Part shown: in pieces, positions 41,201 through 50,800 of the stretch
How the letters are laid out: each line of letters begins with the position of its first letter
Position numbering within the stretch: the stretch's first letter is position 1
Assembly (NCBI RefSeq): GCF_025717535.1
Contig: NZ_JAJIRO010000002.1
Location: forward strand, 682,001-746,000
Source: Paucibacter sp. Y2R2-4
Lineage (GTDB): Bacteria; Pseudomonadota; Gammaproteobacteria; Burkholderiales; Burkholderiaceae_C
Direction of reading: 5' to 3'
DNA: 64,000 bases
Translations under genes and position numbers: made by a program
Notes under the pieces: generated by a model
Databases searched by the model: none
Seen by the model: the letters and a program-made list of their open reading frames with translations, nothing else
What the model was told of the DNA's origin: nothing

Positions 41201-41871
41201 AACATCTGAGTGCCTATCAAGACGACGCCTATGCGCAGCATTATGCCGCTTTGGTCGCTCGCGTGCGCAAGGCCGAATCCGCCTTGGGCGAAGCCGGCAA
41301 GGCCGAGCGCCTGTCCAAGGCCGTGGCCCGCTACTACGCCAAGCTCTTGGCCATCAAGGACGAGTACGAAGTCGCCCGCCTCTACACCGACGGCAAGTTC
41401 GAAGCGGCCATGAAGGCGCAGTTCGACAACTGGGAGCGCCTGAGCTTCCACCTGGCTCCACCGCTGATCGCCAAGCCCGGCGCCGATGGCCGAGCCAAGA
41501 AGATCGAAATGGGCAGCTGGACCTTCAAGGCCTTCAAGCTCTTGGCCAAATTCAAGGGCCTGCGCGGCGGCGCACTCGACATCTTCGGCAAGACCGAAGA
41601 GCGGCGCATGGAGCGCCAGCTGATCAAAGACTACGAGGCGCTGGTGGACGAGTTGCTGGCGGGGCTGAGCGCCGAGAAGCTAGACATCGCCCTGCAACTG
41701 GCCCGCTTGCCCGAGCAGATCCGCGGTTACGGCCATGTCAAGCATGCGAACGTGGTGACAGCCCAAGCCAAACAAAAAGCACTGCTGGACCACTTCCACG
41801 GCCGCAGCGCCGAGCCGGTGGCGCAGAACGTCGCCATGCCGCAGCGGATCAAGAGCGTGGCGGAACTCTGA
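38281..41871 (+). CDS. Fused indolepyruvate ferredoxin oxidoreductase
   Basis: A 1196-residue single-chain enzyme that oxidatively decarboxylates aryl or branched 2-keto acids to acyl-CoA. Order: N-terminal pyrimidine-binding domain (GFVSGYRGSPLGMVD), a TPP domain (SGCPHNTSTKLPEGSRALAG), an Fe-S region with C648, C651, C654 and C660 in EGCGDCG...NC, then a gamma domain (VTGVGGTGVVTVGALVSMAA). The start MSSSEIQ has GAGGAAAG upstream. It is divergently controlled by an Lrp regulator and followed by a terminator hairpin. Likely used in aromatic or branched amino-acid degradation. Confidence 0.95.
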   Translation: MSSSEIQTTSPAPQEPALRDYKLSDNLAATSGAVFLTGTQALVRLLLAQKAQDESKGLNTAGFVSGYRGSPLGMVDQQLWKAKKFLEAAKVNFLPAINEDLAATACLGVQRVALDPKRTADGVFAMWYGKGPGVDRSGDALKHGNVYGTSKLGGVLVVCGDDHGCVSSSTPHQSDLALQAWHMPIVHPGNVAEYLEFGLYGWALSRFSSTWVGFKAISEVVESGMTVDLDSVPLDFELPVDHKPPVDLHIRAVDLPSLELETRLEHKLNAVKAFAKLNSIDKHIVVSPRASLGIVTVGKAHYDFMEVLRRLDLDPNALAAAGVRVYKVGLVFPLEASRMSEFAQGLTDMLVIEEKAPVVERQIKELLYHLPDAQRPRVVGKTDEHGQAVLSALGELRPSRIMNTVADWLARLNPALDRRHLVVDFLTPCLLSNAADGVRRQPYFCSGCPHNTSTKLPEGSRALAGIGCHFMASWMERGTSGLIQMGAEGVDWAAHSRFTTEKHVFQNLGDGTYYHSGYLAIRQAIAAKTNITYKILYNDAVAMTGGQPVDGQTSVPQIARQVEAEGVKRLVVVSDEPQKYQGHENLFPPGTTFHDRSELDAVQRELREIEGVTVLIYDQTCAAEKRRRRKKKEFVDPPKRIFINEAVCEGCGDCGQASNCLSVVPVETDFGRKRAIEQSSCNKDFSCVNGFCPSFVSVHGAQLKKRVGGGFTAQDLAREIAAIGTPKPWNWTGPFDLLVTGVGGTGVVTVGALVSMAAHLEGKQASVLDFMGFAQKGGSVLSFVRVAPTQDLLNQVRIDTQQADVLLACDMVVGASPDALGTVKPGRTIIVANTHELPTAAFVRNPDASLQGDSLLAKMRHAIADDSLLSTLDAQAIAQDLMGDTMPSNIIMLGACYQRGLIPLSQGALLRAMELNGVAVEGNKTAFALGRLAIGAPEALDRLRGGGSTEHKVQLLLGQDKLDGPDGLIARRMQHLSAYQDDAYAQHYAALVARVRKAESALGEAGKAERLSKAVARYYAKLLAIKDEYEVARLYTDGKFEAAMKAQFDNWERLSFHLAPPLIAKPGADGRAKKIEMGSWTFKAFKLLAKFKGLRGGALDIFGKTEERRMERQLIKDYEALVDELLAGLSAEKLDIALQLARLPEQIRGYGHVKHANVVTAQAKQKALLDHFHGRSAEPVAQNVAMPQRIKSVAEL

Positions 41872-41887
41872 GGCCCACACTGAAAGA

Positions 41888-41924
41888 CGCGTCCTCTCGA
41901 TAGCCCGGACTTCGAGACGACGCG
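41888..41924 (+). terminator. Hairpin terminator after the indolepyruvate oxidoreductase gene
   Basis: CGCGTCCTCTCGA at 41888-41900 pairs with TCGAGACGACGCG at 41912-41924, a thirteen-base stem with a single mismatch and an eleven-base loop, starting 16 bases after the stop. A short T-poor tail follows, so it may be Rho-assisted. Confidence 0.55.
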
Positions 41925-41944
41925 CTTGGGGTTATCGTTCAAGG

Positions 41945-42736
41945 GTGAAACACGCGCCCCGCTTTTCTCGTCGAACCCAGGCTCTGGTGCGGCTGCTGGC
42001 CGCGTCGTGGCTTGGCTTGATTGGCCTTGCCGCGGGACCTACAGCTTTTGCGGCAGCGACAGTGCCCATTTGTGTCGGCGACTTCCCACCGTTCAACAGC
42101 CCCAAGCTGCCCAAGCAAGGGCCCGTGATCGAGATCACCACCGAGGCCTTCAAGCGCTTGGGCTATGAAATCCAAACCCAATTCATGCCCTGGGCTCGCA
42201 TCTTGAAAGAGGGCGAAGACAAGAACTGCCTGGTCTTGGGCATGTGGCGCAATGCGCAGCGCGAACAAGTGTTCAACTTCTCATTGCCGATTGTTCAGCA
42301 AGAGCTGGGCTTCTTCATCAAGCGAGAGTCCAAGATCAAAGACTGGCGCGAGCCCGGCTTGCTCCAGCAACAACTGATCGGCGTGGAGCGAGCCAGCTAT
42401 TTGCCACCGGCACTACAGGAACCCGGGATCCGGCTGGACCCGTCGGCGGGCATCAAGTTCAACCTTCAAAAACTCGCGCGTGATCGTATTCAGCTGACCT
42501 TTGGCAACAAAGACAGCGGCCTGTACATCATCAAAAACGAGCCCGATCTACAAGGCACAGTGCGATGGCTGCCTCCCGGCATTGAGCGCAAAGACACTTA
42601 CCTGGCCTGCGCCAAGAATCACCCCGAGCAAGAGGCGCTGCTGGACGCCTTCAATCAGGGCCTGCGCAGCATGCGGGCCGATGGCAGCTTTCAGAAAATT
42701 CTCAGAGAAGCTGGTTTATCGTCCTCAGCGCCTTGA
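41945..42736 (+). CDS. Family 3 periplasmic solute-binding protein
   Basis: A 263-residue exported protein. A signal peptide (residues about 1-36) precedes the SBP_bac_3 fold: VPICVGDFPPFNSP, then GPVIEITTEAFKRLGYE, FMPWARILKEGE, and DGSFQKILREAG at the end. Such proteins bind amino acids or related small molecules; a Cys after the mature start and one in LACAK are unusual. The GTG start at 41945 is forced by the frame. No ABC permease is adjacent, so it may be a stand-alone sensor or work with a distant transporter. Confidence 0.9.
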   Translation: MKHAPRFSRRTQALVRLLAASWLGLIGLAAGPTAFAAATVPICVGDFPPFNSPKLPKQGPVIEITTEAFKRLGYEIQTQFMPWARILKEGEDKNCLVLGMWRNAQREQVFNFSLPIVQQELGFFIKRESKIKDWREPGLLQQQLIGVERASYLPPALQEPGIRLDPSAGIKFNLQKLARDRIQLTFGNKDSGLYIIKNEPDLQGTVRWLPPGIERKDTYLACAKNHPEQEALLDAFNQGLRSMRADGSFQKILREAGLSSSAP

Positions 42737-42763
42737 GATATCACCGAAGCCGCCTGCCAAAAA

Positions 42764-43420
42764 TCAAGCCAATCCCTTGAATGGGCCCGAGTGCAGCCAG
42801 CTCTCAATTTGCGTTTGCCGGTCATTGCCCCAGAAGGGCTCACCATCGATGATGAAGAACGGCGCGCCAAAAACCCCGGCGGCGATGGCCGCGTCATTGG
42901 CGGCCTTCAAACGGTCTTTCCATTGCGGATCGGACCAAGCGGCCTCAGCGGCGTCGGCGTCCAAACCGCTTTGCGCCGCCAATTCCTTCAGTTGCACAGG
43001 ATCATTCAAGGCCACGCCGCGCGCGAAGTAGGCGCGAAAGCCCGCTCTGGCCCAAGCCACGGCTCGCGCCGGATCTTGACTGTTGAGCCACCAGAACACC
43101 CGAGCCGCGTTCTGCGTCGGGATGGGGAAGCTCTCCGGCTGCCGGTAAGGCAGGCCCGCAAACTGCGCCGAGCGCTCAAAGTCACGCAAGGCGTATTCAC
43201 GTTTGAGCGGATAGGCCACCGGCGGCTTGAGTTCCGCCACCTGGAACAGCGCGCCCAGCAAGACCGCATGCCACTGCACGCGGCGCCCATGGCGCGCGGC
43301 GACGGCATCGATCCACTCCGACGCGATGTAAGAGTAAGGCGAAGAAAAATCGAAATAGAACTGGATGGAGCCGCGCTGCATGGCTTGCGCGGCGCGTTCG
43401 GGAAAGGTGGTTTCAAGCAT
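42764..43420 (-). CDS. DsbA-fold 2-hydroxychromene-2-carboxylate isomerase family protein
   Basis: A 218-residue thioredoxin-fold (kappa GST-like) protein. Motifs: FYFDFSSPYSYIASEWIDA near the start and GVFGAPFFIIDGEPFWGNDR near the end. NahD-type members isomerise a chromene carboxylate in naphthalene degradation with glutathione; most relatives are of unknown substrate. No aromatic-degradation genes are nearby, so only the family is assigned. It converges on the solute-binding protein gene. Confidence 0.9.
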   Translation of the reverse strand: MLETTFPERAAQAMQRGSIQFYFDFSSPYSYIASEWIDAVAARHGRRVQWHAVLLGALFQVAELKPPVAYPLKREYALRDFERSAQFAGLPYRQPESFPIPTQNAARVFWWLNSQDPARAVAWARAGFRAYFARGVALNDPVQLKELAAQSGLDADAAEAAWSDPQWKDRLKAANDAAIAAGVFGAPFFIIDGEPFWGNDRQTQIESWLHSGPFKGLA

Positions 43421-43509
43421 GGGTCAACAGTGGAACATTTCAGCGCTGTGCGGCACCCGGATAAGCACGCAACGCTCTGCGCACAGATGGCGCAAATTCA
43501 CGGAAAAGA

Positions 43510-43547
43510 GAAAGGGGCCAAGCCTCGCGGCCTGACCCCATTTTTTC
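43510..43547 (-). terminator. Bidirectional intrinsic terminator after the DUF11-like lipoprotein gene
   Basis: GGGGCCAAGCC at 43514-43524 pairs (two mismatches) with GGCCTGACCCC at 43529-43539. On the plus strand ATTTTTT follows; on the minus strand the stem is followed by TTTCTCTTTTC. It lies downstream of the minus-strand lipoprotein gene and upstream of nothing on the plus strand, so it mainly terminates the former. Confidence 0.75.
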
Positions 43548-43595
43548 TCTCGTCCTCAGAAAGTAAACGCGATGACGCGATTCGCGCCTGCCGCC

Positions 43596-44510
43596 TTACT
43601 GAGGCGTGAGGACGGTAGCCTCGTCGTTGCCGGAATTACTGTCTCCTTTGACACGTGTCTTGACACCGAATACCAAGCCCGCACTCTTACCTGCAGCGAA
43701 CTGATACGGCAGTTTGATCACCACCGTCTCGCCCTTGGGCAAGCTGGGCACCGTCATCAAGGGAGAGCTCAGGGTACTCGGGCAAACTGCGGCACCCGTC
43801 GCGCTGCAAGTGATGGTGCCCAAGGTGGGGGCGTTCTCCGCTGGGGTGCTCGTAAACAAAAGCCCGACCGGCACGTCGGTGGCGGTATCCGGACCTTGGT
43901 TGCTCAAGGTAATCACATACTCAAAGTTGCCGCCGGCAGGCACGGCCACCGTGGGTCCGGTGGCTTGCACGCCAACGTCCACGCTATAGGCCTTGACGCC
44001 CACGGACTGGCTGCTGCTGGACAACTGGCCGCCATTGCTGGTGCTGGCCGCGGCGGACATATTGACCGTGCCGCTGGTGCCCGCTTTGATCTGACCTTCC
44101 ACATCAAAAGTGAGCGTCGCACCAGGCTGCAGATTGCTGACCAAGATGCGTGAGCCGCCGCCGGCAGGACAAGCGCTGCCCGCGTTGTCCGACGAGCATC
44201 GGACCACCTTGAAGTCAAGCAGCACGGCATCAGCGGAGACGCTGAAGTCGGTCGAGCCTGCCACGCCCTTGCCGACATTGCTCAGCTTGACGGTGGCCAT
44301 GGTTTGCGTATTGCCCGACGGAATCGGGTTGCCAGCAGGCTTGATGCTGACCGAAACTTCGGCCGCGTCCACAGGAGGGGGGGGCGTCACCTCGCCGCCA
44401 CCACCGCCGCCGCCACATGCGCTCAGCAAAGCAGCCGCGGACAAAGAAGCCACTGCCAGCAGCGGGCGAAGACGAGGGCTGGTTTTGAATGGGGTGGCTT
44501 GCTTGTCCAT
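43596..44510 (-). CDS. Lipoprotein with DUF11/CARDB-like beta-sandwich repeats
   Basis: A 304-residue exported lipoprotein: signal and lipobox (SLSAAALLSAC, followed by seven glycines), a Pro-rich linker, and two immunoglobulin-like repeats. The first (about 75-185) contains TMATVKLSNVGKG; the second (about 190-300) begins VDVGVQATGPTVAVPAGGN and has ITLSNQGPDTATDV, the DUF11 hallmark. Four cysteines occur as two close pairs, likely disulfides. Such domains are carried on cell-surface adhesins and scaffolds. ATG 44510 has GAGAGA upstream. Function unknown. Confidence 0.88.
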   Translation of the reverse strand: MDKQATPFKTSPRLRPLLAVASLSAAALLSACGGGGGGGEVTPPPPVDAAEVSVSIKPAGNPIPSGNTQTMATVKLSNVGKGVAGSTDFSVSADAVLLDFKVVRCSSDNAGSACPAGGGSRILVSNLQPGATLTFDVEGQIKAGTSGTVNMSAAASTSNGGQLSSSSQSVGVKAYSVDVGVQATGPTVAVPAGGNFEYVITLSNQGPDTATDVPVGLLFTSTPAENAPTLGTITCSATGAAVCPSTLSSPLMTVPSLPKGETVVIKLPYQFAAGKSAGLVFGVKTRVKGDSNSGNDEATVLTPQ

Positions 44511-44722
44511 GGATATCTCTCGAGGGCTTTCAAAAAGGCTGGGGTCTAGGCCTGGCGGCGAAATGCATCGGTCGGTCACCTCCTATACAGAGGGGTTTCT
44601 GACGTTGAGGCGGCATTCTAGGAATCCCACTTTCGCCTGTCTGTGTAAGTTTTGTACAAAGACGAAGCCGCCCCCCTGATCCAGGCTTTCATTGCCCTCC
44701 TCAAAGCCCCGAGTCCAGCCAA

Positions 44723-45853
44723 TCAAGCCAGCGCGCGGCCGATCAAGATCTTTTGCACTTCAGAAGTGCCTTCATAGATCTGGCAGACGCGCACATCACG
44801 GTAGATGCGCTCAACCGGGAAGTCGCTCACATAGCCGTAGCCGCCGTGCACCTGGATGGCGTCGGAGCAAACACGCTCGGCCATCTCGGTGGCGAAGAGC
44901 TTGGCCATGGCTGCCTCTTTCAGGCAAGGCTGACCGGCATCCTTCAAGCTGGCGGCATGGTGGATCAGTTGGCGCGCCGCTTCGATCTGCGTGGCCATAT
45001 CGGCCAGCTTGAAGTTGATGGCTTGGTGCTTGAAGATCGCTTGACCAAAGGAGCTGCGTTCCTTGCTGTACTTCAAGGCCGCTTCAAAAGCCGCACGCGC
45101 CATGCCCACGGCTTGCGAGGCAATGCCGATGCGGCCACCCTCCAGGCCCGACAAGGCGATCTTCAGGCCTTGGCCTTCTTCGCCCAAACGATTGGCCACC
45201 GGCACGCGGCAGTTTTCAAAGCGGATCTGCGCGGTGTCGCTGGCATGCTGGCCCATCTTGTCTTCGATGCGGTCCACTTCGTAACCGGGCGTGGTCGTCG
45301 GCACCAAGAAGGCGCTGATGCCCTTCTTGCCCGCCGCCTTGTCGGTCACCGCCATGACGATGGCCACATCGCCGTTCTTGCCGCTGGTGATGAACTGCTT
45401 GACGCCGTTCAGCACGTATTCGTCACCGTCCAACACAGCGGTGGTGCGCAAACCGCCAGCCTCCGAGCCTACATGCGGCTCGGTCAGGCAAAACGCGCCC
45501 AACATATCGCCGCGCGCCAGCGGCTTCAGAAAGCGCTGCTTTTGGTCTTCATTGCCAAAGGCCATCAGGATGGAGCAGACCGGGCAGTTGTTCACGCTGA
45601 CCACCGTCGAAGTGGCGCCATCACCAGCACCAATCTCTTCCAAGATGATGCTTAAGCCCAGATAGTCCAGGCCCGCGCCGTCGTACTCGGTGGGCACGGC
45701 CACGCCGTAGCAACCCAGCTCGGCCAAGCCCTGCAACTCAGCGGCTGGGAAGTGATGGGTCTTGTCCCAGTGCGCCGCCTTCGGCGCGATTTCGGTTTGC
45801 ACATAAGCGCGGATCGCGTCCTGGATGGCGCGGTGGTCGTCGGAAAGCAGCAT
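44723..45853 (-). CDS. Acyl-CoA dehydrogenase (short/branched-chain group)
   Basis: A 376-residue FAD enzyme with FCLTEPHVGSEAGGLRTTAV, QFITSGKNGDVAIV, and the C-terminal VCQIYEGTSEVQKILIGRAL carrying the catalytic glutamate in the classical position. This matches short-chain and 2-methyl-branched acyl-CoA dehydrogenases. It stands as a single-gene unit; it could serve amino-acid or fatty-acid degradation and is distinct from the two dehydrogenases of the 17-23 kb locus. Confidence 0.93.
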   Translation of the reverse strand: MLLSDDHRAIQDAIRAYVQTEIAPKAAHWDKTHHFPAAELQGLAELGCYGVAVPTEYDGAGLDYLGLSIILEEIGAGDGATSTVVSVNNCPVCSILMAFGNEDQKQRFLKPLARGDMLGAFCLTEPHVGSEAGGLRTTAVLDGDEYVLNGVKQFITSGKNGDVAIVMAVTDKAAGKKGISAFLVPTTTPGYEVDRIEDKMGQHASDTAQIRFENCRVPVANRLGEEGQGLKIALSGLEGGRIGIASQAVGMARAAFEAALKYSKERSSFGQAIFKHQAINFKLADMATQIEAARQLIHHAASLKDAGQPCLKEAAMAKLFATEMAERVCSDAIQVHGGYGYVSDFPVERIYRDVRVCQIYEGTSEVQKILIGRALA

Positions 45854-45963
45854 GGCGTTTGTCTCGGATAAGTCTGTATTCAGGCGCCACGCGCCTCAAG
45901 CGCGCAGCAAAACCTGAACGATACCGCGTCCGGCGAAGCCTGCCTTCGCTCAGGGCATGCGGC

Positions 45964-45985
45964 GCGGGGCGATGCCATGCCCCGC
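45964..45985 (-). terminator. Hairpin downstream of the first PEP-CTERM gene
   Basis: GCGGGGC at 45964-45970 and GCCCCGC at 45979-45985 form a perfect seven-base stem with an eight-base loop, 12 bases after the stop of the minus-strand gene. No T-run is visible. Confidence 0.45.
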
Positions 45986-45996
45986 ACGCCCCAGCA

Positions 45997-46671
45997 TCAA
46001 GCCTGCTTGCGGCGGCGCGCGACGGTCACGCCCGCCAATGCCAGGCCGACCAAGGCCAAAGAAGCGGGCTCGGGCACATGGTTGCTCAGGGCCACATTGT
46101 TCAGCGCAAAGTACTCGGTACTGGAGTTATTGCCTGAAGCGTAGCCGTAGCCGATCCAGCGCAGCGAGTGCGTGCCCGCGCTCAGGCCAGACTTCAAATC
46201 AATGTTCACGGTCGAACCGTTGGTGCCAGCCGAGGCGAGCAAATTTGTGGCCAAGTCCAACCAGCCATCGCCGTTGTTGATCTGCACTGCGAACTTGTAC
46301 CCAGGCGCAGTTGGGAAAAACGCATTGTGGTTGTGGAAATGCGTGAAGCTCAGTGACAGATCATTCATGGCCTGTGCCAAGGTGAAAGTCAGCGAAGGCG
46401 TGTTGTTGCTGTTGTTGAAATAACGTGTCGCCGAGACCTTGCCGTAGGTGCCACCAAAAGGCTCCACGCCATTGTTGCCGGTGTTGAAGCTGGCATTGCT
46501 CACGCCCGCCGCTGTGCTTGAGGCGGCAATGCCGCTGATCTGGCCCAGTTTGGCGTTCTCAAAATCCCAGGCCGCCACCACACCGGCCTGCGCCGAGGCG
46601 CTCAGCGCAGACAGCGCCACGGTCATGGCAGCCAGGCCCAGCTTGGACGTGGATGTGTTGATTTGCTTCAT
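45997..46671 (-). CDS. PEP-CTERM sorting-domain secreted protein
   Basis: A 224-residue exported protein: signal peptide (residues about 1-29), a beta-rich body with asparagine-rich stretches (FNTGNNGVEPFG, YFNNSNNTP), and a C-terminal sorting signal VPEPASLALVGLALAG followed by a basic RRRKQA end. The PEP-CTERM signal is processed by exosortase (EpsH/XrtA-type) and rhomboid-like steps and targets proteins to the exopolysaccharide envelope. No exosortase gene is in the window. The carbohydrate- or matrix-binding body is an inference. Confidence 0.93.
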   Translation of the reverse strand: MKQINTSTSKLGLAAMTVALSALSASAQAGVVAAWDFENAKLGQISGIAASSTAAGVSNASFNTGNNGVEPFGGTYGKVSATRYFNNSNNTPSLTFTLAQAMNDLSLSFTHFHNHNAFFPTAPGYKFAVQINNGDGWLDLATNLLASAGTNGSTVNIDLKSGLSAGTHSLRWIGYGYASGNNSSTEYFALNNVALSNHVPEPASLALVGLALAGVTVARRRKQA

Positions 46672-47012
46672 TGGATTCCCCCGCTTCTTTCATCAAAATT
46701 GGTTGATGACAAAGCCAGACTTGCGCAACTCCTGTGTGCAGTGATCATGACGTTTGACGAGCGAATTATGGGAAGCAAGCCCCCGATAAACACCCCTCAA
46801 CTGCGGTGTTAGGTTTTCACGAAACGCGAGGGGACTAGAGCTAAAACGCAGACGCCCATCCGAAGAGAACGCCGATGAATAGGGGCCTTTATGGCCTTGA
46901 CACCCAAACCCACTTCTTTGACGAATCGGCCAATCGACACTTCAAGCCACAACACAAAGTGCCGAAAAGCGGAACAAATTCACGCTCGGCGTGTGGCGCC
47001 AAAGACAAGCCC
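46672..47012. other. Non-coding gap between PEP-CTERM and SDR genes
   Basis: A 341-base gap upstream of the PEP-CTERM gene and downstream of the SDR gene, less GC-rich than its flanks. It holds the GGGGGAAT ribosome site of the PEP-CTERM gene. I looked for a sigma-54 site (GG/GC 10 bases apart) as reported for some PEP-CTERM genes and found no good match. No small gene recognised. Confidence 0.45.
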
Positions 47013-47681
47013 TTACCAGCTCAGTCGTTCGCCGTCGTAGTTGATGAAGCTGCCCTGGTCGGCCGGGCTCAAACCCGCCATCACCGAGCGCATGCCGGCC
47101 ACGCTGGTGTGCACCTCAATGTCCGCGTCCTCGCCACCCATCTCGGTGCGCACCCAGCCGGGATGCACGCTGATGCACATCGCCTTGTCTTGCAGCAACA
47201 AAGACGCATCCTTCAGCACCGAATTCACCGCCGCTTTGGAGGCGCGGTACAGCCAGCCCTGGCCATTGCTGCGCAAGCTGATCGAGCCCATGCGCGAGGA
47301 GATGATGGCCAGGCGCGCTCCCGGCGCCAAGGCATCTTGCAACTGCGGCAGCACCCGCATCGGCCCCAAGACATTGGTCTGCATGACGGTGTTGAATTCG
47401 GCCTCGGTCGGCGTTTGCAGCCCATTGGAACGCGGGCCGTAAACACCCGCCACCAAGACCACCTGATCGAAGGCATAGCCGTCGATCTGCCAAGCCAGGC
47501 CCGAGGCGCTGGCGGTGTTCATGACGTCCAACTTCAGCGCCACCGCACCCAGATCACGCAGGCGCTGCAGCCCGGCCTCGTCGCGCGCCGTGGCCACCAC
47601 CCGGTCGCCCGCCTCGCGCGCCTGACGCACCCATTCCAAACCAATGCCGCGCGAAGCGCCGACGATCAAGACTGAGGCCAT
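47013..47681 (-). CDS. SDR family oxidoreductase, C-factor-like
   Basis: A 222-residue short-chain dehydrogenase with VLIVGASRGIGLEWVRQA (cofactor site), VLVAGVYGPR, the catalytic Ser in IISSRMGSI and YRASKAAVNSV as the YXXXK motif, so it is a complete catalytic SDR, unlike the atuB-like protein in this window. The ATG at 47681 was chosen; the open frame extends to 47909. The substrate is unknown. It is divergent from the large regulator gene. Confidence 0.92.
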   Translation of the reverse strand: MASVLIVGASRGIGLEWVRQAREAGDRVVATARDEAGLQRLRDLGAVALKLDVMNTASASGLAWQIDGYAFDQVVLVAGVYGPRSNGLQTPTEAEFNTVMQTNVLGPMRVLPQLQDALAPGARLAIISSRMGSISLRSNGQGWLYRASKAAVNSVLKDASLLLQDKAMCISVHPGWVRTEMGGEDADIEVHTSVAGMRSVMAGLSPADQGSFINYDGERLSW

Positions 47682-47841
47682 GTTCGAGAGTTCCAAGTGA
47701 TTGGGAGAGCTGGGCGCGATTCTGCCCCAGCCCCTGCCTGCCCCTGCTTGCACGGGCTTGTGTTGGGCCGAACTGCTGAGGGCTGCGCGCGGAGCGGGTG
47801 TCATCTCGGACGGGCATACTGCCGCCTGATTCTGGACCGCC

Positions 47842-50800
47842 ATGCCGCTCAAGCCCCCCGATCCCTCTGCTTTCGCCACTGCCGCTGCGAGCCCGCAGCC
47901 AGCCGCCAAGACCTCGCCTCAGCTGCGTCTGCTGGGCGGCTTTGAATTGCGCGGCGCGCAGGGCCAGGTCTTGCCCCTGCCCTACGACAAGGTGCGCGCC
48001 CTGTTGGCCATGCTGGTCTTGCAGACCGGGCCGCTGTCGCGCGAGCTGCTGGCCGAAACCCTGTGGCCAGACTCCGCGCTAGAGCAGGCGCGCGCCAATC
48101 TGCGCCGCGCCTTGTTCGATTTGCGCCGGGTGCTGGCCCAGCTTTGGCCCGAACAGCCGGACCTCGAGCCGCTGCGGAGCGACAAAAAGCAGTTGCAGCT
48201 GCGCGATGACCTGGCCTGGCAACTGGACTGCCGAGACTTCGCCCTCGCGCAACTGGATGCCGCCACGCCGCAAGCCGAGGCACGCCGCCAGGCTCTGCAG
48301 CAGGCCATGGGCCTTTATCGCGGTCCGCTGCTGGACGGCTTGCAATTGCCCGAGGCGCCCGGCTTTGAGGCCTGGCTGCAGCCGCGCCGCGAAGCCTTGC
48401 TGCGCCAGGCCCAACAGGTGCTGGAGGCGCTGGGCCAGTTGCATGAAGACGCCGGTGAGGTCCAAGCTGCTCTGGCCTGCGCGCGCCGCGCCCTGGCCCA
48501 AGACCCCTGGTGCGAGCTGGCCCTGCGCCGTTGCATGCGCTTGCTGGCGCCCACCGCTGCCGGCGAGGCGCTGGCCTTGTTCGAGCAGTTCCGCAAGCAG
48601 CTGCAAGCCGAGCTGCAGCTGCAACCGCAGGCCGCCACCCTGGCCCTGGCCGAGGGTCTGCGCCAGACTTCATCGCTCGCCCCCGAGGTCCCGACCGCAA
48701 GAGCCGAACGCCGCCGCGTCGTCGCCCTGGCCTGCGAATGGGAAGCCCCGGCCGACGAAGCCGACCGCGAGGCCGAGGCCCTGGCCGCCGCCCTGCAAGC
48801 TCGGCTACAGCAAGCTCGCCAGCTGCTGCAGGCGCGCGGCGCCCATGTGCAGCGCGCCGAGGGCGGCGAGCTCTTGGCCTTTTTCGGCCACCCGCGCGCA
48901 CAAGAGCAAGCGCCGCGCCTGGCCCTGGATGCGGCGCTGGAGCTGGCCGCCGCGCAGGAAGAAAACAGCCGCCAGCCCTGGGCTCTGCGCCAGGGCCTGC
49001 ATGTGGGCTGGGTCCATGCCGACCCCGAACAGGCCTCTCCCGACAGTGTCGGTGCGCTCTCGCGCCTGGCGCGCAAGCTGGCCTTGCAGGCCGAGGCGGG
49101 CCATATCGGCGTCAGCGCCGAGCTGCGCCAGCAAAGCGAACGTCACCACCGTTTCGCCATGCCCCACACACCGGGGGGCAGCGCCGAGCTGCTGGGCGCC
49201 CGCCCGGCGCAAACTGCCAGCCGCCTGGACACGCTCAAGCCCATGGTCGGCCGCAGCACCGAGCTGGCCCAGCTGCAAGAGGAATGGGCGCGAGCCCAGC
49301 AGGGGGCACGCACGGTCTGGGTGCAAGGCGAGCCCGGCCTGGGCAAGACCCGGCTGCTGCTGGCCTTGCGCCAGCAAGTCGCGGCTCAGCCGGGGCACAG
49401 TGGGCAGCCTGCTCCGCCCATCTCACAGCTGCATTGCCGCCCCGAGTACCGCCACACCCCGCTGCAGCCGGTGCGCGCCACGCTGCGCCGGCGCCTGGGT
49501 GCCGCGCTGGAGGGCGACGAAGCGCAAGCCGAACAAGCCCTCGGCCTCCTCTTGCTGCAGGCCGGCATCGCCCCGGCCGCGCAAGCTGGCGCGCTGAGCC
49601 TGCTGCGCCCACTGCTGCTGCAGAGCCAGGCCGACACCGCCGCGAGCGAACCGCTGCACAAGCGCGAGCTGCAAACCTTGCTCTGCGAGCTGTTCGAAGG
49701 CCTGGCTCAAGGCCGGCCGCAGCTGCTGCTGCTCGAAGACCTGCACTGGGCCGACCCGTCCACGCTGGAGCTGCTGCAGCTGCACCTGCAACGACATCTG
49801 CAGCGCCCCGCCGCTCAGCGCGCTCCGGGCCTGCTGCTGCTCAGCTCCCGCGAGGCGCCGCCCGAAGACCTGCGCGCCAGCCTCGACCTCTGTCTGACGC
49901 TCAGCCCCTTGCCTGCCGATGACATGGGCCGCCTGATCGACCTGCTCGAGGGCAGCCCACCGCCCGCGGCCCAGCGCCAGCAAGTGCTGCAACGCGCCGG
50001 CGGTGTGCCGCTGTTTGCCGAAGAGCTGGTGCGCTCGCTGCGCCTGCGGCCCGAAGACAAGGTGCCCGCCACGCTCTGGGACCTGTTGGCCGCCAGCCTC
50101 GACCGCCTGCCGCCCGAGGCCAAACGCCTGGCCCAGGGCGCGGCTCTGCTGGGCAGCAGCTGCTCGCCGGCCTTGCTGCAAGAGCTGCTGCAGCTGCCGG
50201 CCGGGCCGCTGGCGCAGCAGTTGGCCCAGCTGGCGCGGCTCGATCTGCTGCAAGCCCACGGGCCGCAACACTGGCAGTTCCGCCATGCCTTGATTCGCGA
50301 CGCGGCACTGGAGACCCTCAGCGCCGGCGAGCGCCGCGCCTTGCACCGCCGCGCCGCCCAGACCTTGATGGGCCCCTTCGCCAGCCTCGCCGCCGATGCA
50401 CCCGAGGCCCTGGCCCAGCATTTGCACGCCGCCGGCGACCCGGTGGCCGCGCATTACTGGCTGCAAGCGGCCGAGCGCGCCGCCGCCCAATCGGCGCACC
50501 AGGAGGCGCGCCACGGTTTCGAGCAAGGCCTGGCCGCCCTGCAATTGCCCGAGGCCACGCCGGCCCTGCTGCAGCGCCTGCGCCTGCCCTTGCTGATGGG
50601 CCTGGGCCACGGCCTGTTGGCCCTGGAGGGCTATGGCTCGCCGGCCGCGCGCCAGTGCTACCGCCAGGCGCTGCAAGCCTGCGACGAAGCCGGTGCCAGC
50701 AGTGGCCCAGGCCAGCGCTTCCAAGCGCTCTGGGGCTTGTGGCTGGGCAGCCGCAGCGGCCCGGATGAGCGCCCCGTGCTGGACCTGGCGCAGGAGCTGC

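Noticed and set aside
46672-47012. Sigma-54 promoter before the first PEP-CTERM gene
   Set aside because: The best candidate on the minus strand has wrong spacing between the GC elements.
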